Shown here: positions 17,174 through 25,967 of the stretch, piece by piece | How positions within the stretch are numbered: the first letter of the stretch is position 1 | How the letters are laid out: each line of letters opens with the position of its first letter | Assembly: GCF_000725495.1 (NCBI RefSeq) | Contig: NZ_JNZD01000031.1 | Span: forward strand, 15,381-79,380 | Length of the DNA stretch: 64,000 bases | Direction: 5' to 3' | Source of the DNA: Streptomyces aureus | GTDB taxonomy: Bacteria; Actinomycetota; Actinomycetes; Streptomycetales; Streptomycetaceae | The notes under the pieces: generated by a model | Databases searched by the model: none | What the model was told of the DNA's origin: nothing | Seen by the model: only the letters and a program-made list of their open reading frames with translations | Made by a program: the position numbers and the translations under genes

Positions 17174-18418
17174 TCAGAAGCCCCACGGGCTGAGTTCCAC
17201 GATCGCCGCGAACAGGTGCTCCCAGACGTTCTGCGCGGGCTCTTCCTTGTTCACGCAGAGCGGTTCGAGCGCGGCGACTTCGGCCAGGAAGTCACCGCGG
17301 CCGTCCTCGCCCGGGTACGAGTCCCAGCAGGCGCCCATGAACCGGTACACGGCTTCCAGGAGCCTTACGAACGTCTCGGTGTCCCGGGCGAAGGGGAAGG
17401 GCTCCTGGCCGTTGCGGATCATCGACACCGCGCCCGTCCCGGGGTGGACGAGCACGCGGCCGGTGTCGGCGTAGGCCAGGTCGAAGGTGCCCAGGTGCAA
17501 CAGGCCGTGCTCGTCGGTCTCCAGCTCCCGGGCCTGCCCGTCCCTCCAGGCCAGGGTGAACGAGGCGACTCCGGCGGCGAACCAGGTCGGCAGACCGGCC
17601 GTGACGGCCAGCTCCCTCGTGGGCCCGTGCGTCAGGGCCGCGGGCAGTTGGTCCTCTGTCAGCAGTGCCGTCCCGTCGGCCCCGAAGGCCTCCCTCATCC
17701 GGGCCGCGTCCAGGGGCAGTTGGGCTGCGGTGGGCCCGGTGAACCACGGTCCGTCCTCTCCCCAGGAGACGCCGTCGGCGTCCGCCGGCTCGTGGACCGC
17801 CGTGCCCTCGCGCTCCAGAACCACGACGCCGCGCGCTTCGAAGAACATGGCGCGGCCGCGACCGAGGGGCGCGGGCTCCTCCCAGGTCTCGGGCAGGTGG
17901 AGTCCGTGGTCCTCGTCCGGGTCGAAGAGGACGGGCCCTTCGACCGGGGCGTCGTAAGGTCGCTCGGTGAACTCGCCGTCGGTGGGGGCTGGAACCCGCT
18001 CACCGGTGTCCGGATCGAGCCAGTGCTCCGGGGTCCACTGCGACCACACCTTCAGCAGGAGGCGTCCGTCGGCGGCCTCGTGGACCTGGACGTCGGCGTC
18101 TCCGCTCAGGTTCGGCCGGGCGCGGTAGGCACCGACCGGCCGCCACCAGGCCCAGACGGTCCGCCACGGCATACCCGGCTCGGCTTCGGCGACCAACTCG
18201 GCGTAGCCATCGTGGCCCAGAACCTTGGCGCTGAAGTGCAGCCAGGAAGCGAATTCGGCCCGCGGCACTTCCGCTCCGCCGAGGATCGTGACGGCCTGGG
18301 CCCAGACCTCACGGCCCACGCCGCCCCCGGCGGCGGGCACGTCGCGAAGCGCCACGGGTCCAGCGGCGAGCAGCGCCCCGGGCGAGGCGAACAGCGTGTC
18401 AAGATCGTCACGGGTCAT
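17174..18418 (-). CDS. SUKH-4 family immunity-like protein
   Basis: 414 residues from ATG at 18418. The C-terminal half reads like SUKH-4 immunity proteins: LPTWFAAGVASFTLAWRDGQARELETDEHGLLHLGTFDLAYADTGRV split over beta strands, then a late helix FVRLLEAVYRFMGACWDSYPGEDG. The N-terminal half (residues 1-200) carries WxxWRPVGAY and repeated Trp/Tyr-rich strands, perhaps a nucleic-acid-deaminase immunity-like domain. No signal peptide. Such proteins neutralise polymorphic toxins, but no toxin gene is visible here, so it may be an orphan immunity gene. The downstream end lies 195 bases from the tRNA-like gene. Confidence 0.7.
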   Translation of the reverse strand: MTRDDLDTLFASPGALLAAGPVALRDVPAAGGGVGREVWAQAVTILGGAEVPRAEFASWLHFSAKVLGHDGYAELVAEAEPGMPWRTVWAWWRPVGAYRARPNLSGDADVQVHEAADGRLLLKVWSQWTPEHWLDPDTGERVPAPTDGEFTERPYDAPVEGPVLFDPDEDHGLHLPETWEEPAPLGRGRAMFFEARGVVVLEREGTAVHEPADADGVSWGEDGPWFTGPTAAQLPLDAARMREAFGADGTALLTEDQLPAALTHGPTRELAVTAGLPTWFAAGVASFTLAWRDGQARELETDEHGLLHLGTFDLAYADTGRVLVHPGTGAVSMIRNGQEPFPFARDTETFVRLLEAVYRFMGACWDSYPGEDGRGDFLAEVAALEPLCVNKEEPAQNVWEHLFAAIVELSPWGF

Positions 18419-18649
18419 GAGCACATGCTGCCACCCACCACTGACAACGCCGTCGCGAACCCGGGCCTCACGCACGGCCGTTCCGGCACCGACCCGCCTG
18501 GGTGGCGAGGGGACTCGGCAGGTGCGGCAGCACGGTGCGGCGAGGGGACGGGTGCGGCAGCTCGGGCGGATCTTCGATCAGGTCCAGCGGAGTATCGTCG
18601 CACCGCCGGCCGTCCAGGCCGAGGGGTTTCAGTTCACCGGGGGTTGATC

Positions 18650-19228
18650 GTGGCAGCGAACACGGACACGTGGTGGGGCGTGCTCGACGAGGAGCACCGC
18701 CTCGCGTGGACGTTCTCACCGTTCGAAGGGGTCGGGCCCTTGAAGTTCGGCATGACGCACCAGCAGGCAAAGGCGGCGGTCGCCGTCTTCATGGAGTCCG
18801 GCATGGAGCAAGGTTTCGCCGGCAACATCCGGCTCGCCGAGTTCTGGGCCGATCCGCCGCTCGACGCCCCCTTCTTCGGGCCGGCGGTCACCGCCTACTA
18901 CGACCCGTCGCTCGGCCTGTCAGCCATCGCGGTCAACGCGCTGCGCGGTCCGCAGGTCACGTTCGCCGGGATGCCACTCGTGGGGCAGGTGCCGTCCGTA
19001 CTGGAAGGCCTTTTCATCCGCTACCTCGAGACGCACGAGAAGCGACTGGCGTACTCACAGGCCGGCGACCTGTGCGCGGAGCATCTGGGTCTGGTGCTGC
19101 GCGCCCAGCGGGCCGGCGACCTGGTACTGAGCCGCCCGGTGATGGTCGCCGAGGCCTGGTCCGACCGTTGCGGAGACGTCACGGAGGGCTTCATCCCCCG
19201 CGAGGAGTGGCAGACCTTCGAGTGGTGA
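18650..19228 (+). CDS. Uncharacterised protein, possibly immunity-related
   Basis: About 192 residues from GTG at 18650, with a G-rich ribosome site overlapping the alternative TTG at 18644. Visible segments are PFEGVGPLKFGMT near residue 25 and repeated short strands ending GFIPREEWQTFEW; the KFGM(T) stretch recurs in small Streptomyces proteins next to immunity genes. Soluble, no membrane segment. Divergent to the SUKH-type gene, which makes a shared role in toxin immunity possible but unproven. Confidence 0.65.
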   Translation: MAANTDTWWGVLDEEHRLAWTFSPFEGVGPLKFGMTHQQAKAAVAVFMESGMEQGFAGNIRLAEFWADPPLDAPFFGPAVTAYYDPSLGLSAIAVNALRGPQVTFAGMPLVGQVPSVLEGLFIRYLETHEKRLAYSQAGDLCAEHLGLVLRAQRAGDLVLSRPVMVAEAWSDRCGDVTEGFIPREEWQTFEW

Positions 19229-19339
19229 GCCTCGGCGGCTCCGCGTCCCGACGGCGGCCGATCGGAAGCCACTCACTCGCTCCCTCCACCTCCGAGAGCA
19301 CCCGTCCATGTCCGGCCGTGATGGGAAAGGGCCCGCTCC

Positions 19340-19645
19340 GTGACCGCTTCGCTGGTCTGTAAGAAGGTGTTTTCCCTTGCCGCGGGGGCCGTGTACTCCT
19401 GGGAGACCGTCGAAGGGCTCACCGGGTACGTGCTGATCGATGCGGGGGCTTCGGTCGTCCGCGTCTCTACGCCTGAGGGCGGGCCGTGCGGGGGCATGTC
19501 GCTGGACAAGGGGGTCGGCAATCTCGAGAACCCCGATCCGGACCCGGCGCTGCGCCGGGCCTTCGTCGCCGTGGCGGCGGCGATCCTTCGGGACGCGGAA
19601 CGGCAGGGGCGCCTGCCGGAACGGGTCTCGCGTACCTATTGGTAG
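19340..19645 (+). CDS. Small hypothetical protein
   Basis: 101 residues from GTG at 19340. Codon use has normal GC3 for a real gene. The sequence has a short beta-rich start (GAVYSWETVEGLTGYVLID) and a C-terminal helix (ALRRAFVAVAAAILRDAERQG). It resembles no family I can name. It follows the 192-residue gene by about 110 bases on the same strand. Confidence 0.5.
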   Translation: MTASLVCKKVFSLAAGAVYSWETVEGLTGYVLIDAGASVVRVSTPEGGPCGGMSLDKGVGNLENPDPDPALRRAFVAVAAAILRDAERQGRLPERVSRTYW

Positions 19646-19661
19646 GCCCGTTGCCGGGTGA

Positions 19662-19958
19662 TCAGGGGGCGTCCCCGGTGTAGTGGAAGCGGCAGGTCAC
19701 GCCCGGGCCGGGGCGGCGGGGCTCCGCGGGGTCGGGGTCGTACAGTGCGCGGCCGCCGGGCCAGCGGGACAGCTCCGTCGCCAGGGCGACGCCGTCCCCG
19801 GCCTCCTCCGGCTCCCGGTCGGTGATGTCCAGGAGCAGTCCGTCCAGGGGGCCGCCCATGAGTGCGGCGTACGTGCGGTGCGGCAGCGGGCCGGGGTCGG
19901 GGTCGTCGTGGTCGCGGCCGTAGACCCGGCCGCGCAGCAGCTGCTCATCACCGTTCAT
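19662..19958 (-). CDS. Small hypothetical protein
   Basis: 98 residues from ATG at 19958; the upstream extension of the frame overlaps other genes and has no start signal. Motifs such as MGGPLDGLLLDITDRE and a Tyr-rich end (VTCRFHYTGDAP) fit a small actinobacterial protein with a short Gly-Gly-Pro-Leu-Asp-Gly strand, a pattern seen in many Streptomyces proteins of unknown role. Convergent with the previous gene. Confidence 0.6.
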   Translation of the reverse strand: MNGDEQLLRGRVYGRDHDDPDPGPLPHRTYAALMGGPLDGLLLDITDREPEEAGDGVALATELSRWPGGRALYDPDPAEPRRPGPGVTCRFHYTGDAP

Positions 19959-20029
19959 CCGATCAGCGTCGCAGACGGCACTGACAACGCCCCTGGCCCC
20001 TACGTCGCCGACGGCGGGCGTCCGTGCGG

Positions 20030-20575
20030 TCAGGGGGCGTGGACGCCGCCGGCGGACGGGGGCCGATCGGGCTCGAGGTGTCGGGCGAGGGCCACCCGGG
20101 AGCGCACGCCGAGCTGGGTGAAGACGTTCCGCAGGTGGTACTCGACCGTGCGGACGCTGATCGACAGCTGACGTGCCACCTCGCGGTTGGTGGCGCCCTG
20201 GGCAACCGACCGGGCGATGCGCAGTTGCTGCGGCGTGAGCAGCGTCAGCGCGTCCGGGGTCTCCGGGCCGGACGGGGGCGGCGCGGTGGGTGTCTCCCCG
20301 GCCGCTCTCAGCTCCGCGTCCGCCTGCTCCGTCCACACGGCGGCACCGCACTGGTCGAACCCCATGACTGCGCGGCGCAGCTGGGCTCGTGCCTCGACGG
20401 GACGGCGTCGGCGGCGCAGCCACATCCCGTACGCGAGATGGGTCCGGGCGTGCTCGTAGGGGCTGTCGACCTGCTCGTGCCGCGCCAGGGCCGCGATGAA
20501 CAGGTCCTCGCTGTCCTCGTCTCCCGCGACCAGGGCCCGGCAGCGCAGGACGACCGCCGGAGCCGGCGGATCCAC
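20030..20575 (-). pseudogene. Truncated LuxR/LAL-type regulator, C-terminal remnant
   Basis: The minus-strand frame encodes the end of a large LAL regulator: an LAL-type helical stretch (LRCRALVAGDEDSEDLF, RARTHLAYGMWLRRRRR) and a LuxR DNA-binding domain near the end (LTPQQLRIARSVAQGATNREVARQLSISVRTVEYHLRNVFTQL split in two helices). The AAA-like ATPase and most of the TPR region of such 900-residue proteins are absent: homology begins only about 10 residues after a possible GTG at 20575, and an unrelated gene starts 27 bases upstream. If translated it would be a free 181-residue HTH protein; most likely it is a deletion remnant. Confidence 0.7.
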
Positions 20576-20601
20576 CTCGCCCGAGGCCCGCGGACGACCC
20601 G

Positions 20602-21105
20602 CTAACCGGAAGTGCCCCGCTGCCGCCAGTCCCTGACCCCGAGCCGCCGGATGCGCCAGCTCGGCAGGGGGTGGCGCGCCTCCCCGGTGAGGAAGTCCAT
20701 CATGTCGATCAGCATGCGCCGGACGTCCGCGACGGGGACCGTGGTCTCTTCCCACTGGCCGTAGTGGGCGCGCAGCCGGATCCGGTCGCCGGGGACACGC
20801 TCCAGCAGGCAGCTCTCCACTCCCAGCTGGAGCTCGTCCCCGGCCTCGATCCTGAGCCATTGCAAGAGCACCGACGAGGCCGCCCAGTCCGGTCCGCACT
20901 GGGAAACGATCTCCTCAGCGGCCCGGCTCAGCGCCTGGGGCGTACCTTCGGGTGCTCTGATGACGGTGGTGTCGAAGACGCAGGCGACATGGACGGACTC
21001 CCCGTCGTCGTCCACGTCGGTTGCGGGGATCTCCTCCAGGCCGAAGACCCAGCGGTCTTTCGGGATGTCACGGTGTCCGTTCGCCTCGCCCATCCGCGCG
21101 ATCAT
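20602..21105 (-). CDS. Hypothetical protein (167 residues)
   Basis: ATG at 21105 (or 21093). The protein is acidic and soluble, with paired segments DVDDDGESVHVACVFDTTVI and LQWLRIEAGDELQLGVESC that look like strands of a small alpha/beta fold. I do not recognise the family. Its stop is 27 bases before the LAL remnant, which it probably displaced or became joined to by deletion. Confidence 0.6.
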   Translation of the reverse strand: MIARMGEANGHRDIPKDRWVFGLEEIPATDVDDDGESVHVACVFDTTVIRAPEGTPQALSRAAEEIVSQCGPDWAASSVLLQWLRIEAGDELQLGVESCLLERVPGDRIRLRAHYGQWEETTVPVADVRRMLIDMMDFLTGEARHPLPSWRIRRLGVRDWRQRGTSG

Positions 21106-21140
21106 GCCAGGCCGCGTCGTGGGGCCGGGTGGTCGCCCCG

Positions 21141-22640
21141 TCAGGAGCCCTCGACCGTGACGGTGTGCGCGTGCGACGCCGCCGCCGCTCCGTAGGCGCC
21201 GGGTCCGACCCGGCGCCTACGGGCGCGGATCGCCAGCACCGACAGCACCATGCCCACGCCGGAGGCGATCGCGAGGAGCAGGCAGGCGCTCGACAGGCCC
21301 GACGCGAGGGCGTCCGCCGCGCCCTCGCCCTCTGCCGTGTGCGACGCTCCCACCGTCGCGTTGACCGTCGCCACGGCCGCCGTGAACGCCGCCGCGCCGA
21401 TGTACCGCGCCATGTTCGAGATCCCCGACGCGGCGCCGACGTCGTCGGCGGACACCGCCGAGGTGGACGCCGAACTCGCCGGACCGTTGACGAGTCCCAG
21501 ACCCGCGGCCAGGAGCACGAGGGGCAGGACGAAGGCCGCGTACCGCCAGTCGCCCTGGACGAACGCCAGCAGCGCGCAACCCGCCGTCGCCGCCGCGAAT
21601 CCGGCGGCGATCACCGGTCCGATGCCGAGGCGCTGGACCATACGGGGCACGAGCGGCGTGACCGCGATCAGACCCACCGTCGCGGGCAGCGTGGCCAGCC
21701 CCGCCTCGAACGGGCTCAGGTCGAGGGTGGCGGGGTTCTGGAAGTAGAGGCTGACCAAATACATCAGACCGTTGATCACGCCCGCGCTCAGCAGGATCCC
21801 TACCGTCGCCCCGATCAGGACGCGGTTCTTCAGCAGCCTCAGGTCGACGAGCGGTGCCTCCACCCGCCGCTCCACAGCGACGAACGCCACACACGAGACG
21901 GCCGCCACCGCGAAGCAGCCCAGCACCGCGGCCGACGTCCAGCCCCAGGTGGCGCCCTCGCTGAGCGCGAGCAGCGCGGGGGCGAGAACGGCCGCGATCA
22001 GCACGGTCCCGGCGAAGTCGATCGAGCGACTGCGCTCCGGGTCCCGGGACTCGGCGACCCCTTTCAGCGTGACGGGCACACAGGCGAGCGCGATCCCCGC
22101 GTCGATCCAGAACAGGCCCTGCCATCCCGTGCCGTCCACCAACAGTCCACCGACCAGGGGACCGGCGGCCGCGCCCACCGCGGACGCGCCGCCCCACAGC
22201 GTCACCGCCCGTACCTGTCCCTCTCCCGAGGTCGACACGGACAGCAGGCTCATTCCGCAGGCGAGGATCGTCGCTCCCGACGCGCCCTGGATCGCCCGGC
22301 CCGCGATCACCCCGCCTCCGGTGTCGGAGAGCGCGATGAGCACGCAACTGGCGATGAACAGTCCCAGGCCGCCCAGAAAGACGAGCCGCCGTCCGAACAC
22401 GTCGCCGAGGGCTCCCGACGTGACGATCACCGCTGCGCCCACGAGCGAGTAGCCGGTGACGGCCCACTGGAGGACGTCGAGCGAGGTGCCGGTGTCGGCG
22501 CTGATGGCCGGGAGCAGGATGCTCACCGCCGAGGTGTTCGCGTTGACGACGAGGGTCGAGACGCAGGTCGCGATCAGCACGGCCAACGGCGCCGACCGGC
22601 CGGCGCCGCCCGGTCCCGAGTGCTGAGTCTGGGCATCCAC
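21141..22640 (-). CDS. MFS multidrug exporter, DHA2 (14-helix) type
   Basis: 499 residues from GTG at 22640. About 14 hydrophobic segments, with the drug-export signatures NANTSAVSILLPAIS and WAVTGYSLVGAAVIVTSGALGDVFGRR (motif A) near the start, and GGLLVDGTGWQGLFWID in the fifth helix region (motif C area). This is the EmrB/QacA class of proton-driven drug efflux. No regulator adjoins it. The end carries a basic loop and a short His/Thr tail. Confidence 0.9.
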   Translation of the reverse strand: MDAQTQHSGPGGAGRSAPLAVLIATCVSTLVVNANTSAVSILLPAISADTGTSLDVLQWAVTGYSLVGAAVIVTSGALGDVFGRRLVFLGGLGLFIASCVLIALSDTGGGVIAGRAIQGASGATILACGMSLLSVSTSGEGQVRAVTLWGGASAVGAAAGPLVGGLLVDGTGWQGLFWIDAGIALACVPVTLKGVAESRDPERSRSIDFAGTVLIAAVLAPALLALSEGATWGWTSAAVLGCFAVAAVSCVAFVAVERRVEAPLVDLRLLKNRVLIGATVGILLSAGVINGLMYLVSLYFQNPATLDLSPFEAGLATLPATVGLIAVTPLVPRMVQRLGIGPVIAAGFAAATAGCALLAFVQGDWRYAAFVLPLVLLAAGLGLVNGPASSASTSAVSADDVGAASGISNMARYIGAAAFTAAVATVNATVGASHTAEGEGAADALASGLSSACLLLAIASGVGMVLSVLAIRARRRRVGPGAYGAAAASHAHTVTVEGS

Positions 22641-23008
22641 ACCAGCAGGTTCACACGCCCCGTCCCGCCCCGCACCCCGTGGACGCCGCGTCAGCAGGCC
22701 ATCCCGGGGCGCCAGTCCGGGGAATCCCCTGCCCCCGGGCGGACTTGGCCGAAGGAGCTCGCGAGGTGCAGGGACCGGGCAGCGGTTCACGACACACGCC
22801 GTCCCCCGAGCCGGCTGTACGCCCGACCGTCCCCGAGCCTGCTCACCCGGTGCGCGTCGAGCCGGCCGCGTGCCGGGCCGCGCGCCTCGACGTCGACCTT
22901 GTCGAGTAAAGCCACTTGTTGCCGGAACGCACGGCAACCACCGATCCAACCGATATGCCGAGCCCCGCTGTTCGCGGGATTCTCCCTTGCCGATCGCCGG
23001 CCCTGCTG

Positions 23009-23031
23009 TTTATAGTCACCTCGACCATAAA
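23009..23031. promoter_or_regulatory. Palindromic operator in front of the pnuC-nadR-like operon
   Basis: TTTATAGTC (23009-23017) and GACCATAAA (23023-23031) form an inverted repeat with one mismatch and a 5-base spacer. It is A/T-rich in a GC-rich genome and runs into the ribosome site AAGGAG (23030-23035), so a bound protein would block both promoter and translation. The GTC...GAC core resembles sites of NAD-metabolism repressors of the NrtR kind; the actual regulator is unknown. Confidence 0.65.
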
Positions 23032-23042
23032 GGAGTCGCCCC

Positions 23043-23651
23043 GTGAACTGGAACCTCAGCTGGACCGAAGCGCTCGGCTTCGCCACCGGCGCCGTCTGTG
23101 TGTGGCTGGTGGCCCGTCAGCACATAGCCAACTGGCCTGTCGGCATAGCCAACAACGTCTTCTTCATCGTGCTCTTCCTCCAGGCCGGCCTGTACGCCGA
23201 CGCGGGCCTCCAGGTCGTCTTCATCGCGCTGGCCGGCTACGGCTGGGGGATCTGGGCCCGCGGCGACGGACCGGCCACCGGCGACGCCCTGCCGGTGCGC
23301 CGCACGACGGGCACCGAGTGGCTCTGGCTCACCGCCGCCGGGGTCCTGGGCACCGGCGCCCTCACCCTGCTGCTGGACCGAGCCACCGACTCCACCGTCC
23401 CCTTCTGGGACGCGCTCACCACCGCGCTCTCCCTGGCCGCCACCTACGGCCAGTGCCGCAAGCTGCTGGAGTCCTGGTGGCTGTGGATCGCCGCCGACCT
23501 GGTCTACATCCCGCTGTACGCCTACAAGGGCCTGTACCTGACCTCGCTGCTGTACGTCGGCTTCCTCGCCCTGTGCGTGGCCGGACTCCTCGGCTGGCGG
23601 CGCACCCTCGCCGCGACCGGCCCCCGCAGTGCCACGGCGGTGACCGCATGA
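23043..23651 (+). CDS. pnuC: Nicotinamide riboside transporter PnuC
   Basis: 202 residues from GTG at 23043 with a strong AAGGAG site. About seven membrane helices; the family's conserved segment WLVARQHIANWPVGIANN (residues 20-37) and late SLAATYGQCRKLLESWWLWIAAD are clear. PnuC imports nicotinamide riboside by facilitated diffusion, driven by intracellular phosphorylation. Its stop overlaps the start of the nadR-like gene (ATGA), so transporter and kinase are coupled, as expected for NAD salvage. An operator-like palindrome covers its ribosome site. Confidence 0.95.
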   Translation: MNWNLSWTEALGFATGAVCVWLVARQHIANWPVGIANNVFFIVLFLQAGLYADAGLQVVFIALAGYGWGIWARGDGPATGDALPVRRTTGTEWLWLTAAGVLGTGALTLLLDRATDSTVPFWDALTTALSLAATYGQCRKLLESWWLWIAADLVYIPLYAYKGLYLTSLLYVGFLALCVAGLLGWRRTLAATGPRSATAVTA

Positions 23652-24739
23652 GCGGCACCGACCGCCCGTACCGGCACGGCCTGGTGCTCGGCAAGTTCTA
23701 TCCGCCGCACGCCGGCCACCACCACCTCGTCCGCTCCGCCCTGGCGCGGTGCGAGCGGCTGACCGTCCTGGTCTGCGCAGCCTCCGTCGAGTCGATACCG
23801 CTCGCCGACCGGGTGGCGTGGATGCGCGAGGCCCACCCGGAGGCCGAGGTCGTCGGCGCCGTAGACGACCACCCGGTCGACCTGCTCGACCCCGCGGTGT
23901 GGGACGCCCACATGGCCGTCTTCCGCGCCGCCGTCCCGGAGCCGGTGGACGCCGTGTTCACCTCCGAGTCGTACGGCACCGAGCTGGCCCGCCGGTTCGG
24001 CGCGGCCGAGGTCGGCGTGGACCCCGACCGCACCGCGTACCCGGTGTCCGGCACCGCCGTACGCAAGGACCCGGTGGGCTCCTGGACCTTCCTCGGCCCG
24101 GGCGTGCGGGCCGCGCTCACCCGGCGCGTGGTCGTCCTCGGCGCCGAGTCCACGGGCACCACCACGCTCTCCCGGGCGCTGGCCGCCCACTACCGCACGC
24201 GCGGCGGCATCTGGAGCGAGACCGGCTGGGTGCCCGAGTACGGGCGCACGTACAGCGAGGAAAGGCTCGCCGCCCTGCGGGCCGTCGACCCCGGGGCCGA
24301 CTGGACACAGGTCGAGTTCGGCTCCGAGGAGTTCCCCGTCATCGCCCGGCGCCAGGACGCCGACGAGGAGCGGGCCGCCCGGGACGGCTCCCCGGTGCTG
24401 TTCTGCGACACCGACTCGTTCGCCACGACGATCTGGCACGAGCGCTATCTCGGCACACCGAGCCCCGAGGTGGCGGCGGTCGCCGCCCGCACCTCGCGCC
24501 ACCTGTATCTGCTCACCGACCACGAGGGGGTGCCCTTCGAGGACGACGGACTGCGCGACGGCCCGCATCTGCGCCCGTGGATGACCGGGCGCTTCCGTGC
24601 GGAACTGGAGCGCAGCGGCCGCCGGTTCCTGCTCGTCACCGGAAGTCCCGAGGAGCGGCTGCGGACCGCCGTGGCGGCGGTGGACGGGCTGCTCGCCGAG
24701 GGCTGGCACTTCGCCGACCCCCTGCCCGAGCGCAGGTGA
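23648..24739 (+). CDS. nadR: NadR-like NMN adenylyltransferase / nicotinamide riboside kinase
   Basis: 363 residues. Residues 9-150 are a nucleotidyltransferase domain with GKFYPPHAGHHHL (the HxGH signature) and late PVSGTAVRKDP. Residues 155-350 are the P-loop kinase domain with GAESTGTTTLSRAL near 164, where the usual Walker lysine is a threonine, and CDTDSFATTIWHERYLG. Together they convert nicotinamide riboside to NMN and then to NAD+. The N-terminal HTH repressor domain of the enteric NadR is absent, so this form is enzymatic only. Coupled to pnuC by a 4-base overlap. Confidence 0.9.
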   Translation: MSGTDRPYRHGLVLGKFYPPHAGHHHLVRSALARCERLTVLVCAASVESIPLADRVAWMREAHPEAEVVGAVDDHPVDLLDPAVWDAHMAVFRAAVPEPVDAVFTSESYGTELARRFGAAEVGVDPDRTAYPVSGTAVRKDPVGSWTFLGPGVRAALTRRVVVLGAESTGTTTLSRALAAHYRTRGGIWSETGWVPEYGRTYSEERLAALRAVDPGADWTQVEFGSEEFPVIARRQDADEERAARDGSPVLFCDTDSFATTIWHERYLGTPSPEVAAVAARTSRHLYLLTDHEGVPFEDDGLRDGPHLRPWMTGRFRAELERSGRRFLLVTGSPEERLRTAVAAVDGLLAEGWHFADPLPERR

Positions 24740-24823
24740 CTTCGCGCCCCTGGCCGGAACCGCTCGCCCGCTGTGGTCGTCTTGTGCGCTGACTGTGTAC
24801 GAAACGGAAACGCGGGGGACGCT

Positions 24824-25912
24824 GTGACACGGAACGTGACGAAGGCAGGGATCGCGCTGGCGGTCGCGGCGACGGTGCTGGGGGCCTCGGCCTGCGGCGG
24901 GAACGCCGGGGCTCGGCCCACGCACAAGAAGGCCGAGGCGGTGGCCCCCTTCGGGAACGGGGCGTCGGCCGGCTGGACGCCGACGAGGGGGACCTCGTCC
25001 AAGACCGCGCAGAGCGCGGCGGCCCGCCTCACCCGGAACGTGCCGTGGAACCTGGACATTCTCGACCAGCGGAGGCGGCCGCTGAACGGGAAGCTCACCA
25101 CCACCGCCACCGGCAAGGGAGTTCACGTCTATGTGATCGACACGGGCATGGACATCCACCACGCGGAGTTCGGCGGACGCGCCCACCTCGGGGCCGACTT
25201 CGTGGGCCGACAGGACTCCGGCGACTGCTTCAGCGAGTCCGGCATGGGTCACGGCACGTTCGTGGCGGGCATCATCGGCGGGACCAAGTACGGCGTGGCG
25301 CCGAAGGCGGACCTCGTACGGGTCCAGGGCGTCCTGTGCGACAGCTCGGGCGGCGGTTCCGCCGCCGCGGCCGAGGCCGCGGTGGTGAAGTCGGTCAAGT
25401 GGGTCACCGCGCACGCGCAGAAGCCCGCCGTGGTGAACATGTCGCTGAACTTCGACCACCGGTCGGCCACCGTGGAGGCCGCCGTGAAGAAGATGGTCGA
25501 CGCGGGGATCCCGACGGTCGTGTCGGCGGGCAACTTCCACGACGACGCGTGCAAGCACTCCCCGGCCGGGGTCCCCGGCACGATCGTCGTGGCGGCCTCC
25601 ACCTCCGACGACCGCGCCTGGACCGACAGCGGCTCCTACGGATCGGGCTACGGACGCTGCGTCGACCTGTACGCGCCCGGCCAGAAGGTGACGGCCGCCC
25701 TCTCCGGCGGTGGTACGACCACGGAGGACGGCGGGGCGACGTCCTGGGCCGCGCCGCACGCGACCGGTGTGATCGCGCTGTACCTGTCGGCCCACCCGCA
25801 CGCCACGGCCCGCGAGGTCCACGTCTGGCTCGACCACACGGCCACCACCGGTGTTTTGCGCGGTGTCCGCTCCGACACCCCCAACCGGCTGCTCTACACC
25901 GGCGGCATCTGA
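24824..25912 (+). CDS. S8 family subtilisin-like peptidase, probably lipid-anchored
   Basis: 362 residues from GTG at 24824. The N-terminus has a signal with a Cys at the end (LGASACGG), a weak lipobox, so the protease may be membrane-anchored. The catalytic triad is visible: Asp in VYVIDTGMD near 105, His in GHGTFVAGIIG near 143 and Ser in GATSWAAPHATG near 306. The Ser motif reads TSWAAP instead of the usual TSMAAP. The oxyanion Asn lies in VVSAGNFHDDAC. There is a short pro-region (residues 35-95). Extracytoplasmic protein degradation is the likely role. Confidence 0.9.
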   Translation: MTRNVTKAGIALAVAATVLGASACGGNAGARPTHKKAEAVAPFGNGASAGWTPTRGTSSKTAQSAAARLTRNVPWNLDILDQRRRPLNGKLTTTATGKGVHVYVIDTGMDIHHAEFGGRAHLGADFVGRQDSGDCFSESGMGHGTFVAGIIGGTKYGVAPKADLVRVQGVLCDSSGGGSAAAAEAAVVKSVKWVTAHAQKPAVVNMSLNFDHRSATVEAAVKKMVDAGIPTVVSAGNFHDDACKHSPAGVPGTIVVAASTSDDRAWTDSGSYGSGYGRCVDLYAPGQKVTAALSGGGTTTEDGGATSWAAPHATGVIALYLSAHPHATAREVHVWLDHTATTGVLRGVRSDTPNRLLYTGGI

Positions 25913-25967
25913 CCCGCACCGGCCGGTCCGGCCGCCGGCCGCCCACGCCTCGGGTGCCGCTCGCTGC

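Noticed and set aside
20575..20899. Upstream extension of the LAL remnant frame to 20899
   Set aside because: This part overlaps the real 167-residue gene in another frame and shows no LAL similarity.
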